This document shows, piece after piece, positions 8,408 to 17,469 of a DNA stretch of 64,000 nt (its first letter is position 1; every line of letters starts with the position of its first letter). Location of the stretch: positions 33,656-97,655 of the forward strand of contig JAWXBY010000159.1 in assembly GCA_034440355.1 (NCBI GenBank), in the 5' to 3' direction. This DNA is from SZUA-430 sp034440355. GTDB taxonomy: Bacteria > Pseudomonadota > Alphaproteobacteria > Micropepsales > Micropepsaceae. Made by a program: the position numbers and the translations under genes. The notes below the pieces were generated by a model. The model was given only the letters and a program-made list of their open reading frames with translations, was not told the DNA's origin and searched no databases.

Positions 8408-9286
8408 ATGACCGGACGTCTCAGCGGAAAAGTGGCCGTGATCACAGGAGCGGCGTCCGGGATCGGTCGCGGCACAGTCGACCTATTCGTGAAAGAGGGC
8501 GCTAAGGTTATCGCGGCCGACATCCAGGACGACAAAGGCGCGCGCATGGAGGAAGAGCACGGCAAGGCGGTGCGCTACATCCGTTGCGATGTCACGAACG
8601 AAGGCGACATCAAGGCGGCGATCGATCTGGCGCAGAAGGCGTTCGGACGCGTCGACTGTCTGTTCAACAATGCGGGGTCGCCGGGGCCGCTCGAGAACAT
8701 GGAGACCGTGACGGCGGAGAGTTTCGACGCGGTCATGCACTTGCATGTGCGGGCCGCGATGCTGGGCATCAAGCACGCGGTTCCCATTATGCGCGAGCAG
8801 GGCGGCGGGTCGATCATTTCGACGGCGTCGATCGCCGGGTTGCAGAACGGGTTTGGGCCGTTTCTCTATTCGGTGGCGAAGGCCGCGATCGTGCATCTGA
8901 CGAAGCTTTCGGCGGCGCAGCTTGGCCCGATGAATATTCGGGTGAATTGCCTTTGTCCCGGGCTGATCGCGACGCCGATCTTCGCCAAGGGGATCGGGCT
9001 TGCGACGCAGGTGGCCGATCAGACGGTCGCCGCTGTGACCGAAGCGGGCAAGAACGCGCAACCGATTCCGTGTACGGGTTTGCCGCACGATATCGCGGAG
9101 GCGGCGCTTTATTTGGCGTCTGATGGGTCCAGCTTCGTCAACGGTCATGCACTGGTCGTCGACGGCGGCATTACGGTGGGCCCGACCGGCAACGCGCAGG
9201 CGCAGATGTTCATGCCGTTCGTGCAGGCGATGGGGATCGATCCGGCGGTGCTGCAGCAGATGATGCCGGCGGCGCCGCAATCATGA
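8408..9286 (+). CDS. Short-chain dehydrogenase/reductase (SDR) family oxidoreductase
   Basis: This is a classical SDR of 292 residues. The cofactor motif TGAASGIGRG lies near residues 13-22, an acidic residue after the second strand (AADIQD) suggests NAD preference, and NNAG, the catalytic serine in ISTASIAG and the YSVAKAA pair (Tyr/Lys) follow in order. Substrate is unknown. The family includes many alcohol and ketone dehydrogenases. The C-terminus extends past the usual end with a methionine- and glutamine-rich tail. The stop overlaps the start of a small monooxygenase-like gene (ATGA), so the two probably act in one pathway. Confidence 0.9.
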   Translation: MTGRLSGKVAVITGAASGIGRGTVDLFVKEGAKVIAADIQDDKGARMEEEHGKAVRYIRCDVTNEGDIKAAIDLAQKAFGRVDCLFNNAGSPGPLENMETVTAESFDAVMHLHVRAAMLGIKHAVPIMREQGGGSIISTASIAGLQNGFGPFLYSVAKAAIVHLTKLSAAQLGPMNIRVNCLCPGLIATPIFAKGIGLATQVADQTVAAVTEAGKNAQPIPCTGLPHDIAEAALYLASDGSSFVNGHALVVDGGITVGPTGNAQAQMFMPFVQAMGIDPAVLQQMMPAAPQS

Positions 9287-9582
9287 TCATCGTCGCCGGG
9301 ACTGTGCGCATCGAGCCGTCCAAACTTGGGTCGGCGCGCGGCGAGATGGAGAAGATGATCAAGGCCTCGCGCGCGGAGGACGGATGCATCGACTATTCGT
9401 ACTCGGTCGACGTGCTGGACCCCAGCGTCGTGCATGTGTTCGAGGCGTGGCGCGACAAGGACGCGCTGCAGACGCATTTCAAGATGCCGCATCTCAACGC
9501 CTGGCGCGCGGCGTGGACGGAGATCGGCGTGTCCGACCGCAATCTTCACATGTACGAGATCAGCGCGGCGTCGCCGCTATGA
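9283..9582 (+). CDS. Antibiotic biosynthesis monooxygenase (ABM) domain protein
   Basis: A 99-residue single-domain protein of the ABM/YgiN ferredoxin-like fold. It has the usual early EDGCIDYSYSVD strand and a central EAWRDKDALQTHF helix-strand unit. Relatives oxidise quinols or polyphenols without a cofactor, or act as small dimeric stress proteins. The exact substrate cannot be told. It overlaps the SDR by four bases and meets the convergent cinA-like gene with a six-base overlap. Confidence 0.85.
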   Translation: MIIVAGTVRIEPSKLGSARGEMEKMIKASRAEDGCIDYSYSVDVLDPSVVHVFEAWRDKDALQTHFKMPHLNAWRAAWTEIGVSDRNLHMYEISAASPL

Positions 9583-10080
9583 CGTGCTGACCGGCGGGGC
9601 GCGTTCGATCGCCTCGACCAACAGGCCGAGCGCCGCTTCGGCGAACGCCCACATGTTTTCGACGCGGTTGTCGCTGGCGGTGCGCAAGGTGCGCGCTTCG
9701 GTGAGCGGGCCCGCGACGGCAAAGCAGGTATGGCCTGCTGGGTCGCCGTAAGGATTGCCCGTGGGGCCTGCCGCGCCGGTTTCGGAGAGGCCCCAGTCGG
9801 CGCGGTGTTTGGCGCGGGTGGTTTCGGCGAGGAAGGCGGCGTAGGGCTCGCTGGATGAGCGCATGTCTTTTAGGTCTTCGCGCTGCAAGCCCAGTAGCCC
9901 CTTGAAAGCGCGCGCGGTGTAGATGATGCCGCCGCCCATGAAGTAGGCGGACGCGCCAGGGACGGCGAGCAAGCTTGCCGAGATCAGGCCGCCGGCCGAA
10001 GATTCTGCGACCGCTATGCGTTCGCCGCGGGCTTTGAGGAGAGCGCCGGCTTTGGCGCCGAGGTCGGCCAGGTTTCGCAT
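9577..10080 (-). CDS. CinA family protein (nicotinamide-nucleotide amidohydrolase-type)
   Basis: A stand-alone C-terminal CinA domain of 167 residues, related to PncC, which deamidates nicotinamide mononucleotide. AESSAGGL, a GGGIIYT strand and GAAGPTGNPYGDPAG are the recognisable family segments. I chose the ATG at 10080 because a GGAG sits six bases before it; the ATG at 10086 directly abuts that GGAG. Longer upstream reading (to 10173) overlaps the divergent gene and is unlikely to be used. Confidence 0.88.
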   Translation of the reverse strand: MRNLADLGAKAGALLKARGERIAVAESSAGGLISASLLAVPGASAYFMGGGIIYTARAFKGLLGLQREDLKDMRSSSEPYAAFLAETTRAKHRADWGLSETGAAGPTGNPYGDPAGHTCFAVAGPLTEARTLRTASDNRVENMWAFAEAALGLLVEAIERAPPVSTS

Positions 10081-10166
10081 CGGCATCTCCGTGACGTTCC
10101 GCCTCTTGTGCGGGTGTTTCGCTTGATCTTGATTGTGGCCGGGCGAACGAAGCGAGAGGTGTTTTG

Positions 10167-10715
10167 ATGGCAAAGACCTACAGCCAGATCGACGACGATC
10201 TCGCCGCCTTCATCGGCCGTCAGAAGATGTTCTTTGTCGCGACGGCTCCGCTTTCTTCGACCGGACACGTGAATGTCAGTCCGAAGGGCTATAACTGTTT
10301 TCGCCTTATTTCGCCAACGCGGGTCGCTTATGCGGATCTCGGCGGATCGGGCATCGAGACCGTTGCGCATGTTCGGGAGAACGGGCGCATCACCATCATG
10401 TTCTGTGCGTATGAGGGACCGGCGATGATCCTGCGTCTCTACGGTAAGGCGCAAGTGATGCAGTTCGACGAGCCGGGATTCGACAAGGAGCTTGGCCTTT
10501 TTCCGGACATCGAGCGTGCGCGCAACATCATCTTCGTCGATGTCGAACGGATCGCCGACAGTTGCGGCTGGGGCGTGCCGTTCTTCGAGTTCAAGAGCGA
10601 GCGCGATCAATTGAAGCGCGCGATCAATCACCGTTCGCAAGAAGAGTGGGCCGAGCGCCGCTATGTCTCGAACGCCGAGAGCATCGACGGTTTGCCCGGT
10701 CTTCGACGCGGTTAG
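10167..10715 (+). CDS. Pyridoxamine 5'-phosphate oxidase-family protein
   Basis: This 182-residue protein has the split-barrel FMN-binding fold of the PNPOx family, seen in the early MFFVATAP strand, HVNVSPKGY and the central RITIMFCAYEGPAMILRLYG strand pair. Members bind FMN, F420 or haem, so the function is not defined; it need not make pyridoxal phosphate. It stands alone, between the cinA-like gene and convergent dapD, whose 3' end it overlaps by four bases. Confidence 0.85.
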   Translation: MAKTYSQIDDDLAAFIGRQKMFFVATAPLSSTGHVNVSPKGYNCFRLISPTRVAYADLGGSGIETVAHVRENGRITIMFCAYEGPAMILRLYGKAQVMQFDEPGFDKELGLFPDIERARNIIFVDVERIADSCGWGVPFFEFKSERDQLKRAINHRSQEEWAERRYVSNAESIDGLPGLRRG

Positions 10716-11539
10716 TCGCGCAGCAGTTCGTTGATCGACGTCTTCGAGCGCGTGCGTTCGTCGACGGTTTTGACGATGACGGCGCAATAGAGCGATGGGC
10801 GGTCGGGGCCTGCTGGCATCGTGCCCGAGACGACGACGGAATAGGGCGGGACGCGGCCAGTGTGGATTTGGCCGGTGGCGCGGTCGACGATCTTTGTCGA
10901 GCCGCTGATGAAGACGCCCATGCCGATGACGCTGCCTTCGCCGATGATGACGCCTTCGGCGACTTCGGCGCGCGCGCCGATGAAGCAGTTGTCTTCGATG
11001 ATGACGGGGTTCGCTTGCAGCGGTTCGAGGACGCCGCCCAAACCGGTACCGCCGGAGATGTGACAGTTCTTGCCGACTTGCGCGCAAGAGCCGACGGTGG
11101 CCCAGGTGTCGACCATGGTGCCTTCACCGACATTGGCGCCGACGTTGACGAAGGACGGCATGAGCACCGCGCCGCGGGCGATGTGGGCGGAGTGGCGGAC
11201 GATCGCACCGGGCACGGCGCGGAAGCCGGCGCGCGAGAAGTCTTCGGCCGTCCATCTGGCGAATTTCGATGGGACCTTGTCGTACCAGTGCGCACCGCCG
11301 GGGCCGCCGGGGATGGGCTCCATCGGGTTCAGGCGGAATGAGAGCAGCACCGCCTTCTTGATCCATTGATGCGTGTGCCATTCGCCGCCGGTTTTTTCGG
11401 CGACGCGGAATTCGCCGGCGTCGAGCGCGGCCAGCGTTTCTTCGACCGCCTTGCGCGCGGGACCGTGGCTCGCGGGCGAGATGCTGTCGCGCGATTCCCA
11501 GGCCTCGTCGATCGTGATCTGCAGTTTGTTCCAGCTCAT
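10712..11539 (-). CDS. dapD: Tetrahydrodipicolinate N-succinyltransferase
   Basis: DapD succinylates tetrahydrodipicolinate with succinyl-CoA in lysine/DAP synthesis. The 275-residue protein has a helical N-terminal domain and then a left-handed beta-helix of hexapeptide repeats, for example NVGANVGEGTMVD and GARAEVAEGVIIGEG. The length matches the E. coli enzyme. It overlaps the nucleotidase gene upstream (ATGA) and is the second gene of that pair. Confidence 0.96.
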   Translation of the reverse strand: MSWNKLQITIDEAWESRDSISPASHGPARKAVEETLAALDAGEFRVAEKTGGEWHTHQWIKKAVLLSFRLNPMEPIPGGPGGAHWYDKVPSKFARWTAEDFSRAGFRAVPGAIVRHSAHIARGAVLMPSFVNVGANVGEGTMVDTWATVGSCAQVGKNCHISGGTGLGGVLEPLQANPVIIEDNCFIGARAEVAEGVIIGEGSVIGMGVFISGSTKIVDRATGQIHTGRVPPYSVVVSGTMPAGPDRPSLYCAVIVKTVDERTRSKTSINELLRD

Positions 11540-12252
11540 TGTTGCGGGCTCCGGAGTCGGATGGTCGAGAGGAAGCGGGCGAGGTCTTCCGTGCGGTAGT
11601 GGACGTGCGGTGCGTCGGGCGCTTCGCCCCAGCTGCGCACCGCAGGGTCCGCGTGGCCGTTCGCGTCGCGCACCAGCACGGTCGTCATACCCAAGTCGTA
11701 GGCAGGGGCCAAGTTGCGATCGAGGTCTTCGAACATGGCGGCGCTCTTGGGTTCGATGCCGTGCTTGGTCACGAAGCGTTCGAAGGTTTCGCGCTTGGGC
11801 TTTGGAATGAAGTCGGCGTGGACGATGTCGAAGATGTCTTCGACGTGATCGTGGATGCCGATTTGATTCAGCACGCGCGTGGCGTGCGCGACCGTGCCGT
11901 TCGTGAACACCAGGCGGCGGCCGGGCAGGCGCTCCAACGCTGTCGCGAGTTCAGGGTTGGGCGGGACGACCGTCACGTCGATGTTGTGGACGAAGTCGAG
12001 GAAGCGCTTCGGCTCGATGCCGTGGACCGTCATCAGTCCCGACAGCGTTGTGCCGTGGTCGCGGTAGTACTGTTTCTGCAGGCGGTAGGCCTCGTCGCCG
12101 TCCACCCCCAGAAGCTCGCTGATGAAGGCCCGCATCTTGACGTCGATCTGCGCGAACAGGTTGCAGGACGGCGCATAGAGCGTGTTGTCCAGGTCGAACA
12201 CCCAGACGTCGATTTTCGTGAAATCCGGCGGATCTGCTGGGGGCAAGGTCAT
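11536..12252 (-). CDS. Pyrimidine 5'-nucleotidase (HAD superfamily)
   Basis: A 238-residue HAD hydrolase with motif I VFDLDNTLY (residues about 18-26), motif II LVFTNGT, motif III lysine in FIPKPKRE and motif IV MFEDLDRN. Insertion type and sequence match the SDT1-like pyrimidine 5'-nucleotidases that act on UMP or CMP. It shares an ATGA overlap with dapD, an arrangement I have seen as common near dapD in alphaproteobacteria. Substrate assignment is by family. Confidence 0.88.
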   Translation of the reverse strand: MTLPPADPPDFTKIDVWVFDLDNTLYAPSCNLFAQIDVKMRAFISELLGVDGDEAYRLQKQYYRDHGTTLSGLMTVHGIEPKRFLDFVHNIDVTVVPPNPELATALERLPGRRLVFTNGTVAHATRVLNQIGIHDHVEDIFDIVHADFIPKPKRETFERFVTKHGIEPKSAAMFEDLDRNLAPAYDLGMTTVLVRDANGHADPAVRSWGEAPDAPHVHYRTEDLARFLSTIRLRSPQQ

Positions 12253-12387
12253 GAGCGGGCGGAAGATGCGTCATCGGCCGCCTGATCGCAACCCAACATT
12301 AACCACTCTGCTCAGCGTGAAGTTAAGCGGGGGTAGCCTAACTTTTCTCTGGGTGGAACCAGAAGGGTCGCGCCCAGGGGGTGACTG

Positions 12388-13980
12388 ATGCGCGGCGTCG
12401 CGCCGGCAACGGTTCAGAACGATTGGGACGCCACGGGTTGGGCGGTCGCGCAGGTGCGCGCCAGCGCCTCACCGGCTTTTGTCGTGCGCGGCGACGGTAC
12501 CCTTGTGATGGCGAACGCCGCCGCCGAACCGTTGTGCGGGCGCGGCGAGTTGCCGTCGAGTTTGCGCGCGCTGATCATCGACGCCCGGCTCAAAGATTGT
12601 GCGCAGGCGGTGAAAGTCGCCGTGCCGGATCGCGCCGGCGGTGCGTCGCGTTGTTTCGACTTTGCGATTATGCCGGTGCCGGTCGGTCAAGTGTTCGTCA
12701 TCGGGCGCGAGATCACGCTGGAGACGAACGTGATGGCGGCGCTGGCGGCCTCGCGCGATCTGTTTCGCGATCTGGCGCTGTGCTTTACCGATTTTGCCTT
12801 CGAGACGGATGCCGCGGGTGTGTTCTCGTGGGTGTCGCCGGGCGGCCTTCTTGGATTTGACGCGGCGGAATTGCACGGCGCGCAACCGGCGAAGGTGTTC
12901 GGCGGTCTCGAGGCCTTGCCGTTCACGACGCGCGAGCACGTCAGCGGCCGCGAGATCTGGCTGACCTCGAAGGCGGGTGCGGAGAGCTGTATTGCGGTGA
13001 CGGCTTCGCCCGTACTCGACGCGCACGGAAACTGGCGCGGGGTTCGCGGCGTGGCGCGGGATGTCACAGAGATTCGGATCTGCGAGCGAGACGTGGCGCA
13101 CGCGAGGAAGCGCGAGGATTTGATCGACGCCATCGTCGATGCCGTGCGTGCGCAGGTGGAACCGCGGCGTATGATGCTCGCCGCTGCCGATGCGCTGGCG
13201 GCGGCGACGGAGTCGGATGCGGTCGTCATTCGGGCGCTAGGGTCCGACGTTCTGGTCGGCGTGGGCGAGAGCGCCGGCGGGCTCTCGCACGTTCGGGAGG
13301 TCGTGACGAGCTATCAAGGCAAGCCGAACGGGAACGTCCGACTGTCGCGCGAAGCATCGAAGGGCGCTTACAGTGACCTGGAGCGTTTGCTGATCGACGC
13401 GATCGTGCCGCATCTCGGCGTCGCGTTGGCGCTGGCGCAGCTGCTCGACACCGGTGCGATGCTGCGGCGGGACGCGGTGACGGGGCTGTTCAACCGGCGC
13501 ACGTTCCTTAGCGAGGCGAACAAGAAGCTCTCTGCGGCGGCGCGGGCGGGGCGCGGGCTCACGCTCTTCGTTTTCGACTGCGATCATCTTGAAGAGATCA
13601 GTCAGTTGCCCGGGTCTGCAACGGGTGAAGAATTTTTGGCCGAGGTAGGGCGATCGCTCGCGCATGCGTGCGGCGAGGGCGAGCTTGCCGGGCGATTGGA
13701 TGAAGAATCGTTCGCGGTTCTGACCGATGCGTTGCCGGATCCTATGTTGCGGGCGGCGGGCTTGTGCGCGGATTTAATCGGCGTAGCGCGCACGCTCGGC
13801 GTTCACGGCGAAGTCGGCATTTCGGCGGGCTGTGCGGTGGGCGAGCCGGAAGACGGCGAGACGCTTGAAGATCTTTTCGGGCGCGCGGAATGCGCGCTTC
13901 ACGCAGCGAAGCGCGAAGGGCGCAATCGCGTCGTACTGGCTCAGCCCATGCAAAAGGTGACGTCATGCTCAAACGGCTGA
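12388..13980 (+). CDS. PAS/GAF-like sensor with a degenerate GGDEF domain
   Basis: The protein has 530 residues. The N-terminal half holds PAS-like segments, including FVVRGDGTLVMANAAAEPL and later AVTASPVLDAHGNWRGVRGVARDVTE, which is typical of a PAS with PAC tail. A GAF-like stretch follows, then a GGDEF-type domain starting at DAVTGLFNRRTFL (about residue 369). The signature is degraded: the aspartate-phenylalanine-lysine segment reads DHLEEIS and the active-site loop reads GRLDEESFAVL instead of RxGGDEF. It is therefore unlikely to make cyclic di-GMP and may act as a sensor or binding module. It overlaps the next gene by 16 bases. Confidence 0.85.
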   Translation: MRGVAPATVQNDWDATGWAVAQVRASASPAFVVRGDGTLVMANAAAEPLCGRGELPSSLRALIIDARLKDCAQAVKVAVPDRAGGASRCFDFAIMPVPVGQVFVIGREITLETNVMAALAASRDLFRDLALCFTDFAFETDAAGVFSWVSPGGLLGFDAAELHGAQPAKVFGGLEALPFTTREHVSGREIWLTSKAGAESCIAVTASPVLDAHGNWRGVRGVARDVTEIRICERDVAHARKREDLIDAIVDAVRAQVEPRRMMLAAADALAAATESDAVVIRALGSDVLVGVGESAGGLSHVREVVTSYQGKPNGNVRLSREASKGAYSDLERLLIDAIVPHLGVALALAQLLDTGAMLRRDAVTGLFNRRTFLSEANKKLSAAARAGRGLTLFVFDCDHLEEISQLPGSATGEEFLAEVGRSLAHACGEGELAGRLDEESFAVLTDALPDPMLRAAGLCADLIGVARTLGVHGEVGISAGCAVGEPEDGETLEDLFGRAECALHAAKREGRNRVVLAQPMQKVTSCSNG

Positions 13981-15239
13981 TCAAACGACTTGCGGGGCAG
14001 GAAGCCCGCAAGGGCAAGATGTCTTATGAGGAAGCGCGCGCGGCGCTTGAGTCGCATGCGCTGAAGGCGCGCCGATTTCTGGCCGGCCGGCCGGACGTGG
14101 AGCCGGAAATACTGTATTATCTGGCGGCCGACGAAGCGGTCGACGTGCGCAGGCTTGTCGCCGCCAATCCCTCCACCCCGCAGCAAGCGAACAAGGCTTT
14201 GACTGACGACAGCGACGACGACGTGCGTTGCGAGCTGGCGCGCAAGATTGGGCGGCTGGTGCCCGGGCTTGAAGCGGACGAAGCGCACCGCGTGCGCGAT
14301 CTTGCGATCGAGGTGATGGAGCGGCTGGCGCGGGACAGCCTGCCGCGCGTGCGGGCGATCCTGGCCGAGGAGATCAAGTCGTCACCACGCGTGCCGGCGC
14401 ATATCGTGAAGCAGCTGGCCCAAGACGTGGAGTTGATGGTCAGCGCGCCGGTCCTTGAGTATTCGCCGATGCTGTCGGACGAGGATTTGGTCGAACTCAT
14501 CGCCAGCGCGCGGGTCGAGGGCACGTTGTCGGCGATCGCGCGGCGGTCGAGCGTCAAGGAGCCGGTGGCGGACGCGATCGTCGCCAGCCTCGACGTGTCG
14601 GCGATTGCGGCGTTGCTTGCGAACCCGAACGCGCAGATTCGTGAGGCAGCGCTCGACAAGGTGATCGAGCATGCCGAGGCGATCGAGGCGTGGCATCAGC
14701 CGGTGGTGATGCGGGCCGACCTTTCCGTGCGCGCGGTGCGGCGGATCGCGGGCTTCGTCAGTTCGGTGCTGCTGTCGGCGCTGTGTCAACGCAGCGGGCT
14801 CGATGAGGAAACGGCGACGCATCTGAACAAGCGCGTGCGTGAGCGGCTTGAGGAAGAGGGCGTCAAGGAAGACACGCATTCGGCTGACGCGAAGGCGATG
14901 TCGCTGGTGGAGCAGGCGCAGGCGGATAAGAAGCTCGACGACGAGTTCGTCATGGATGCGGCCGAGAACGCCGATCGCAGGGTCGTTTCGTGCGCCCTGG
15001 CGGTGCTGGCCAGTGTGCCGAAGCCGGTAGTCGACCGGATTCTTATCAGCCAGTCGGGTAAGGCGATCACAGCGCTCGTGTGGCGGGCCAAGTTGTCGAT
15101 GCGGGTAGCGGTGAAGGTCCAGTCGTCGGTCGCGCATTTGCCCAACGCCAAGATGTTGATGGCGCGCGAGGGCGTGCATTTTCCGCTGACGCCGGAAGAG
15201 ATGGCTTGGCATTTGAGCTTCTTCGGGATCAGCGCGTAA
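13965..15239 (+). CDS. DUF2336 domain-containing HEAT-like repeat protein
   Basis: The 424-residue protein begins at the ATG 13965 inside the end of the PAS/GGDEF gene; a longer open frame exists but the overlap favours this start. The sequence is a run of helical repeats with recurring D-x-x-V-R patterns (for example DEAVDVRRLVAANPSTP and LLANPNAQIREAALDKV), as in HEAT-like DUF2336 proteins common in alphaproteobacteria. The function of DUF2336 is unknown. Coupling to a degenerate diguanylate cyclase-like sensor suggests a shared signalling role, but that is inference. Confidence 0.85.
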   Translation: MLKRLIKRLAGQEARKGKMSYEEARAALESHALKARRFLAGRPDVEPEILYYLAADEAVDVRRLVAANPSTPQQANKALTDDSDDDVRCELARKIGRLVPGLEADEAHRVRDLAIEVMERLARDSLPRVRAILAEEIKSSPRVPAHIVKQLAQDVELMVSAPVLEYSPMLSDEDLVELIASARVEGTLSAIARRSSVKEPVADAIVASLDVSAIAALLANPNAQIREAALDKVIEHAEAIEAWHQPVVMRADLSVRAVRRIAGFVSSVLLSALCQRSGLDEETATHLNKRVRERLEEEGVKEDTHSADAKAMSLVEQAQADKKLDDEFVMDAAENADRRVVSCALAVLASVPKPVVDRILISQSGKAITALVWRAKLSMRVAVKVQSSVAHLPNAKMLMAREGVHFPLTPEEMAWHLSFFGISA

Positions 15240-15249
15240 GGCTTAAGCG

Positions 15250-16491
15250 CTATTCAGGGCGGACTTCGGCGCGGCGGGGCGCGAACTCGAAGGTCAGGCC
15301 CGACCGGCCCGCGGTTTCGATTTTCATGAAGCCGGTCGAGGTAAAGCCGCGGCCGGAGCAGTCGGTCACATCATCGATCTCGAAGCTCGAGTCCTTGGTG
15401 CAGAACTGTTCCGTCCCGCCCCAGGTTTCGGGGACGCCTTCGGTGCGGTCGGCGACGGCGAAGCCGTACATCACGCGGTCGTCCATGCGGTCTTTGATGA
15501 CCTTGGCGCAGGCGCCGGGCTGCAGGCGCCACCAGCCTTTGCTTTCCTTCTTGCCCTGATAGTCCTGACCGAGCGCGGTCCAAATCACGTCCTGCGTGCG
15601 ATTGCAGAAGGTGAGGCCGGCGACGGCTTGGATCTTCGTCGCCTCGGCCAGAAGTCTGGCGTAGAGACCGGCGGTGTCGGTTTGGCCGACACCGAGTTCG
15701 GTGCGGGCTTGGGTGAGCGCTTCGCTGAACTTCGGGCCGGTGGCGCCGTCGATCGGGCCTTCGAAGCGGCCGAGGTCGTAGAGAAGACGTTGGAGGCCTG
15801 CGACGCGCGCCTGCTCGGATGTCTTGAAGCCCGAGCCTTCCGAGAGCGTCGTCGTCCAGGCGGCTTTGCCTTCGGTCTCGACCTTGGCGAAGCCCTGGGC
15901 GTCATAGCCGGCGCTGCATTCCTCGGTGCCGTCGCTGGTCGCTTGGAAGGGGCCGCTGCCGATGCACAGCGTCTGCGTGCCGCCCCAGGTGCGCACGGGC
16001 CCGGTGTGCGCGAAGGACGAGCGTGCGAAGACGTAGTAGGTCGACTGCGTCAGTTGGCCTTTGACGACGACTTTGCATTCGCCGGCGGGCACGGTCCACC
16101 AGCCCCGTGTCAGCCAGAGACCGCCGTTGCGGATGCCGACGGCAATGGACGCGGCGTAGGAAGTGCGGTTGCAGAAGGTGTAGTCGGTCGTGGCGTTGCG
16201 CGGACGTTCGGGTGCTGCCTTTGCCGGGGCGGGCGCATTCAGTGACGGTCGTGCGCCGACAGGCGGTGCGCCCGGCGCGGTGATGATGCGCGGACGTGGG
16301 CTGTTCGCCGGTCTTGCCGGCTGTTTGTTGAGTTCGCTGCCGGGCGTCATCGGTAGGATGATCGGGCGCGAGGGCGTCGACGGTTGCTCGGGCGGCGGCG
16401 GATCTTCGGGCTGCTGCGCGAAGGCGCTGCTTGCCGCCACGATCAACGCCGCGCTCAACAGCGATATGTGCCGCAACACTTTGGCTAACAC
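15250..16491 (-). CDS. Secreted protein with two DUF1036 domains
   Basis: The 413-residue protein has a signal peptide (hydrophobic run ending near SSAFAQ, residue about 25), a proline-rich linker of about 75 residues, and two similar DUF1036 units. Both units start with a TFCNRT sequence (about residues 107 and 300), keep GWW and GGT motifs, and carry paired cysteines. Between them lies a segment LGRFEGPIDGATGPKFSEAL that looks like a peptidoglycan-binding type repeat. It is probably periplasmic. It follows argB by 27 bases on the same strand and converges with the DUF2336 gene. The role of DUF1036 is unknown. Confidence 0.85.
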   Translation of the reverse strand: MLAKVLRHISLLSAALIVAASSAFAQQPEDPPPPEQPSTPSRPIILPMTPGSELNKQPARPANSPRPRIITAPGAPPVGARPSLNAPAPAKAAPERPRNATTDYTFCNRTSYAASIAVGIRNGGLWLTRGWWTVPAGECKVVVKGQLTQSTYYVFARSSFAHTGPVRTWGGTQTLCIGSGPFQATSDGTEECSAGYDAQGFAKVETEGKAAWTTTLSEGSGFKTSEQARVAGLQRLLYDLGRFEGPIDGATGPKFSEALTQARTELGVGQTDTAGLYARLLAEATKIQAVAGLTFCNRTQDVIWTALGQDYQGKKESKGWWRLQPGACAKVIKDRMDDRVMYGFAVADRTEGVPETWGGTEQFCTKDSSFEIDDVTDCSGRGFTSTGFMKIETAGRSGLTFEFAPRRAEVRPE

Positions 16492-16518
16492 TTCAAACCC
16501 TTGAAAAGGCAGTCGTTT

Positions 16519-17469
16519 TCAACCGCGCATGATCATGGTGCCGGCACCATGCTCTGTAAACAACTCGATCAACAGCACATGTTGAATGCGCCCGTCGAGA
16601 ATGACGGCGGCAGTGACGCCGCGTTCGACCGCATCAATACACGTTTCGACCTTGGGAATCATGCCCCCCGAGATCGTGCCGTCGGCGATCAGTGCGCGCG
16701 CCTCGGTTGTAGTCAGGCGTTCGATCAAGTTGCCGTTGCGGTCCATGACACCTGGGACATCCGTCAGGAGGAGCATGCGGTCGGCGTTCAGCGCGCCGGC
16801 GACCGCGCCTGCGACGGTGTCGGCGTTGATGTTGTAGGTCTCGCCCTGTTCGCCGACGCCGATCGGCGCGATGACCGCGATCATGTCGGAACGCACGATC
16901 GACTGCAGCACCTCGATGTTGACCTTGTCGGGTTCGCCGACGAAGCCGAGGTCGATGGTTTCGGTCTTGCCGGTTTTCGGATCGGTCTTGGTGCGGATCA
17001 GCTTCTTGGCGATGATGAGTTCGCCGTCCTTGCCCGACACGCCCACGGCGCGGCCGCCGGCGTTGTTGATGGCCGAGACGATCTGCTTGTTGATGGTGCC
17101 GCTCAGCACCATCTCGACGACGTCGATCGCCGCCTGATCGGTCACGCGCAGGCCGTCGATGAAGTGCGATTTGATCTCGAGGCGTTTCAGCATCGCGCCG
17201 ATCTGCGGGCCGCCGCCGTGCACGACCACGGGGTCGATGCCGGTCTGGCGCATCAGCACGACGTCTTGCGCGAAGTGTTTGGCGACGCCTTCCTCGCCCA
17301 TGGCGTTGCCGCCGTATTTTACGACGACCGTCTTTTGGTCGTAACGCAGAATGTAGGGCAGGGCTTCGGTCAGGACGCGTGCGGTCGCGCGCCATTTCGC
17401 TAGCTGGCGCAGATTGGCGACGCGCTCATCCTTGCCGGTAAATGTGGGGTCGTCGGGACTCGAACTCAT
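16519..17469 (-). CDS. argB: Acetylglutamate kinase
   Basis: ArgB phosphorylates N-acetyl-L-glutamate, the second step of arginine synthesis. The amino-acid kinase fold is clear: VVVKYGGNAMG (lysine of the phosphate site), VVHGGGPQI for the substrate, and LLTDVPGVMD near the nucleotide site. At 316 residues it is slightly longer than E. coli ArgB because of an N-terminal extension. That extension is usual in the alphaproteobacterial, arginine-sensitive type, a regulation I infer from family. The ATG overlaps the yihA stop by one base. Confidence 0.96.
   Translation of the reverse strand: MSSSPDDPTFTGKDERVANLRQLAKWRATARVLTEALPYILRYDQKTVVVKYGGNAMGEEGVAKHFAQDVVLMRQTGIDPVVVHGGGPQIGAMLKRLEIKSHFIDGLRVTDQAAIDVVEMVLSGTINKQIVSAINNAGGRAVGVSGKDGELIIAKKLIRTKTDPKTGKTETIDLGFVGEPDKVNIEVLQSIVRSDMIAVIAPIGVGEQGETYNINADTVAGAVAGALNADRMLLLTDVPGVMDRNGNLIERLTTTEARALIADGTISGGMIPKVETCIDAVERGVTAAVILDGRIQHVLLIELFTEHGAGTMIMRG

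Noticed and set aside
16501..17403. Plus-strand frame of 300 codons
   Set aside because: It is antisense to argB and has the composition of a shadow frame (Asp/Val/Gly/Arg-rich) without motifs.
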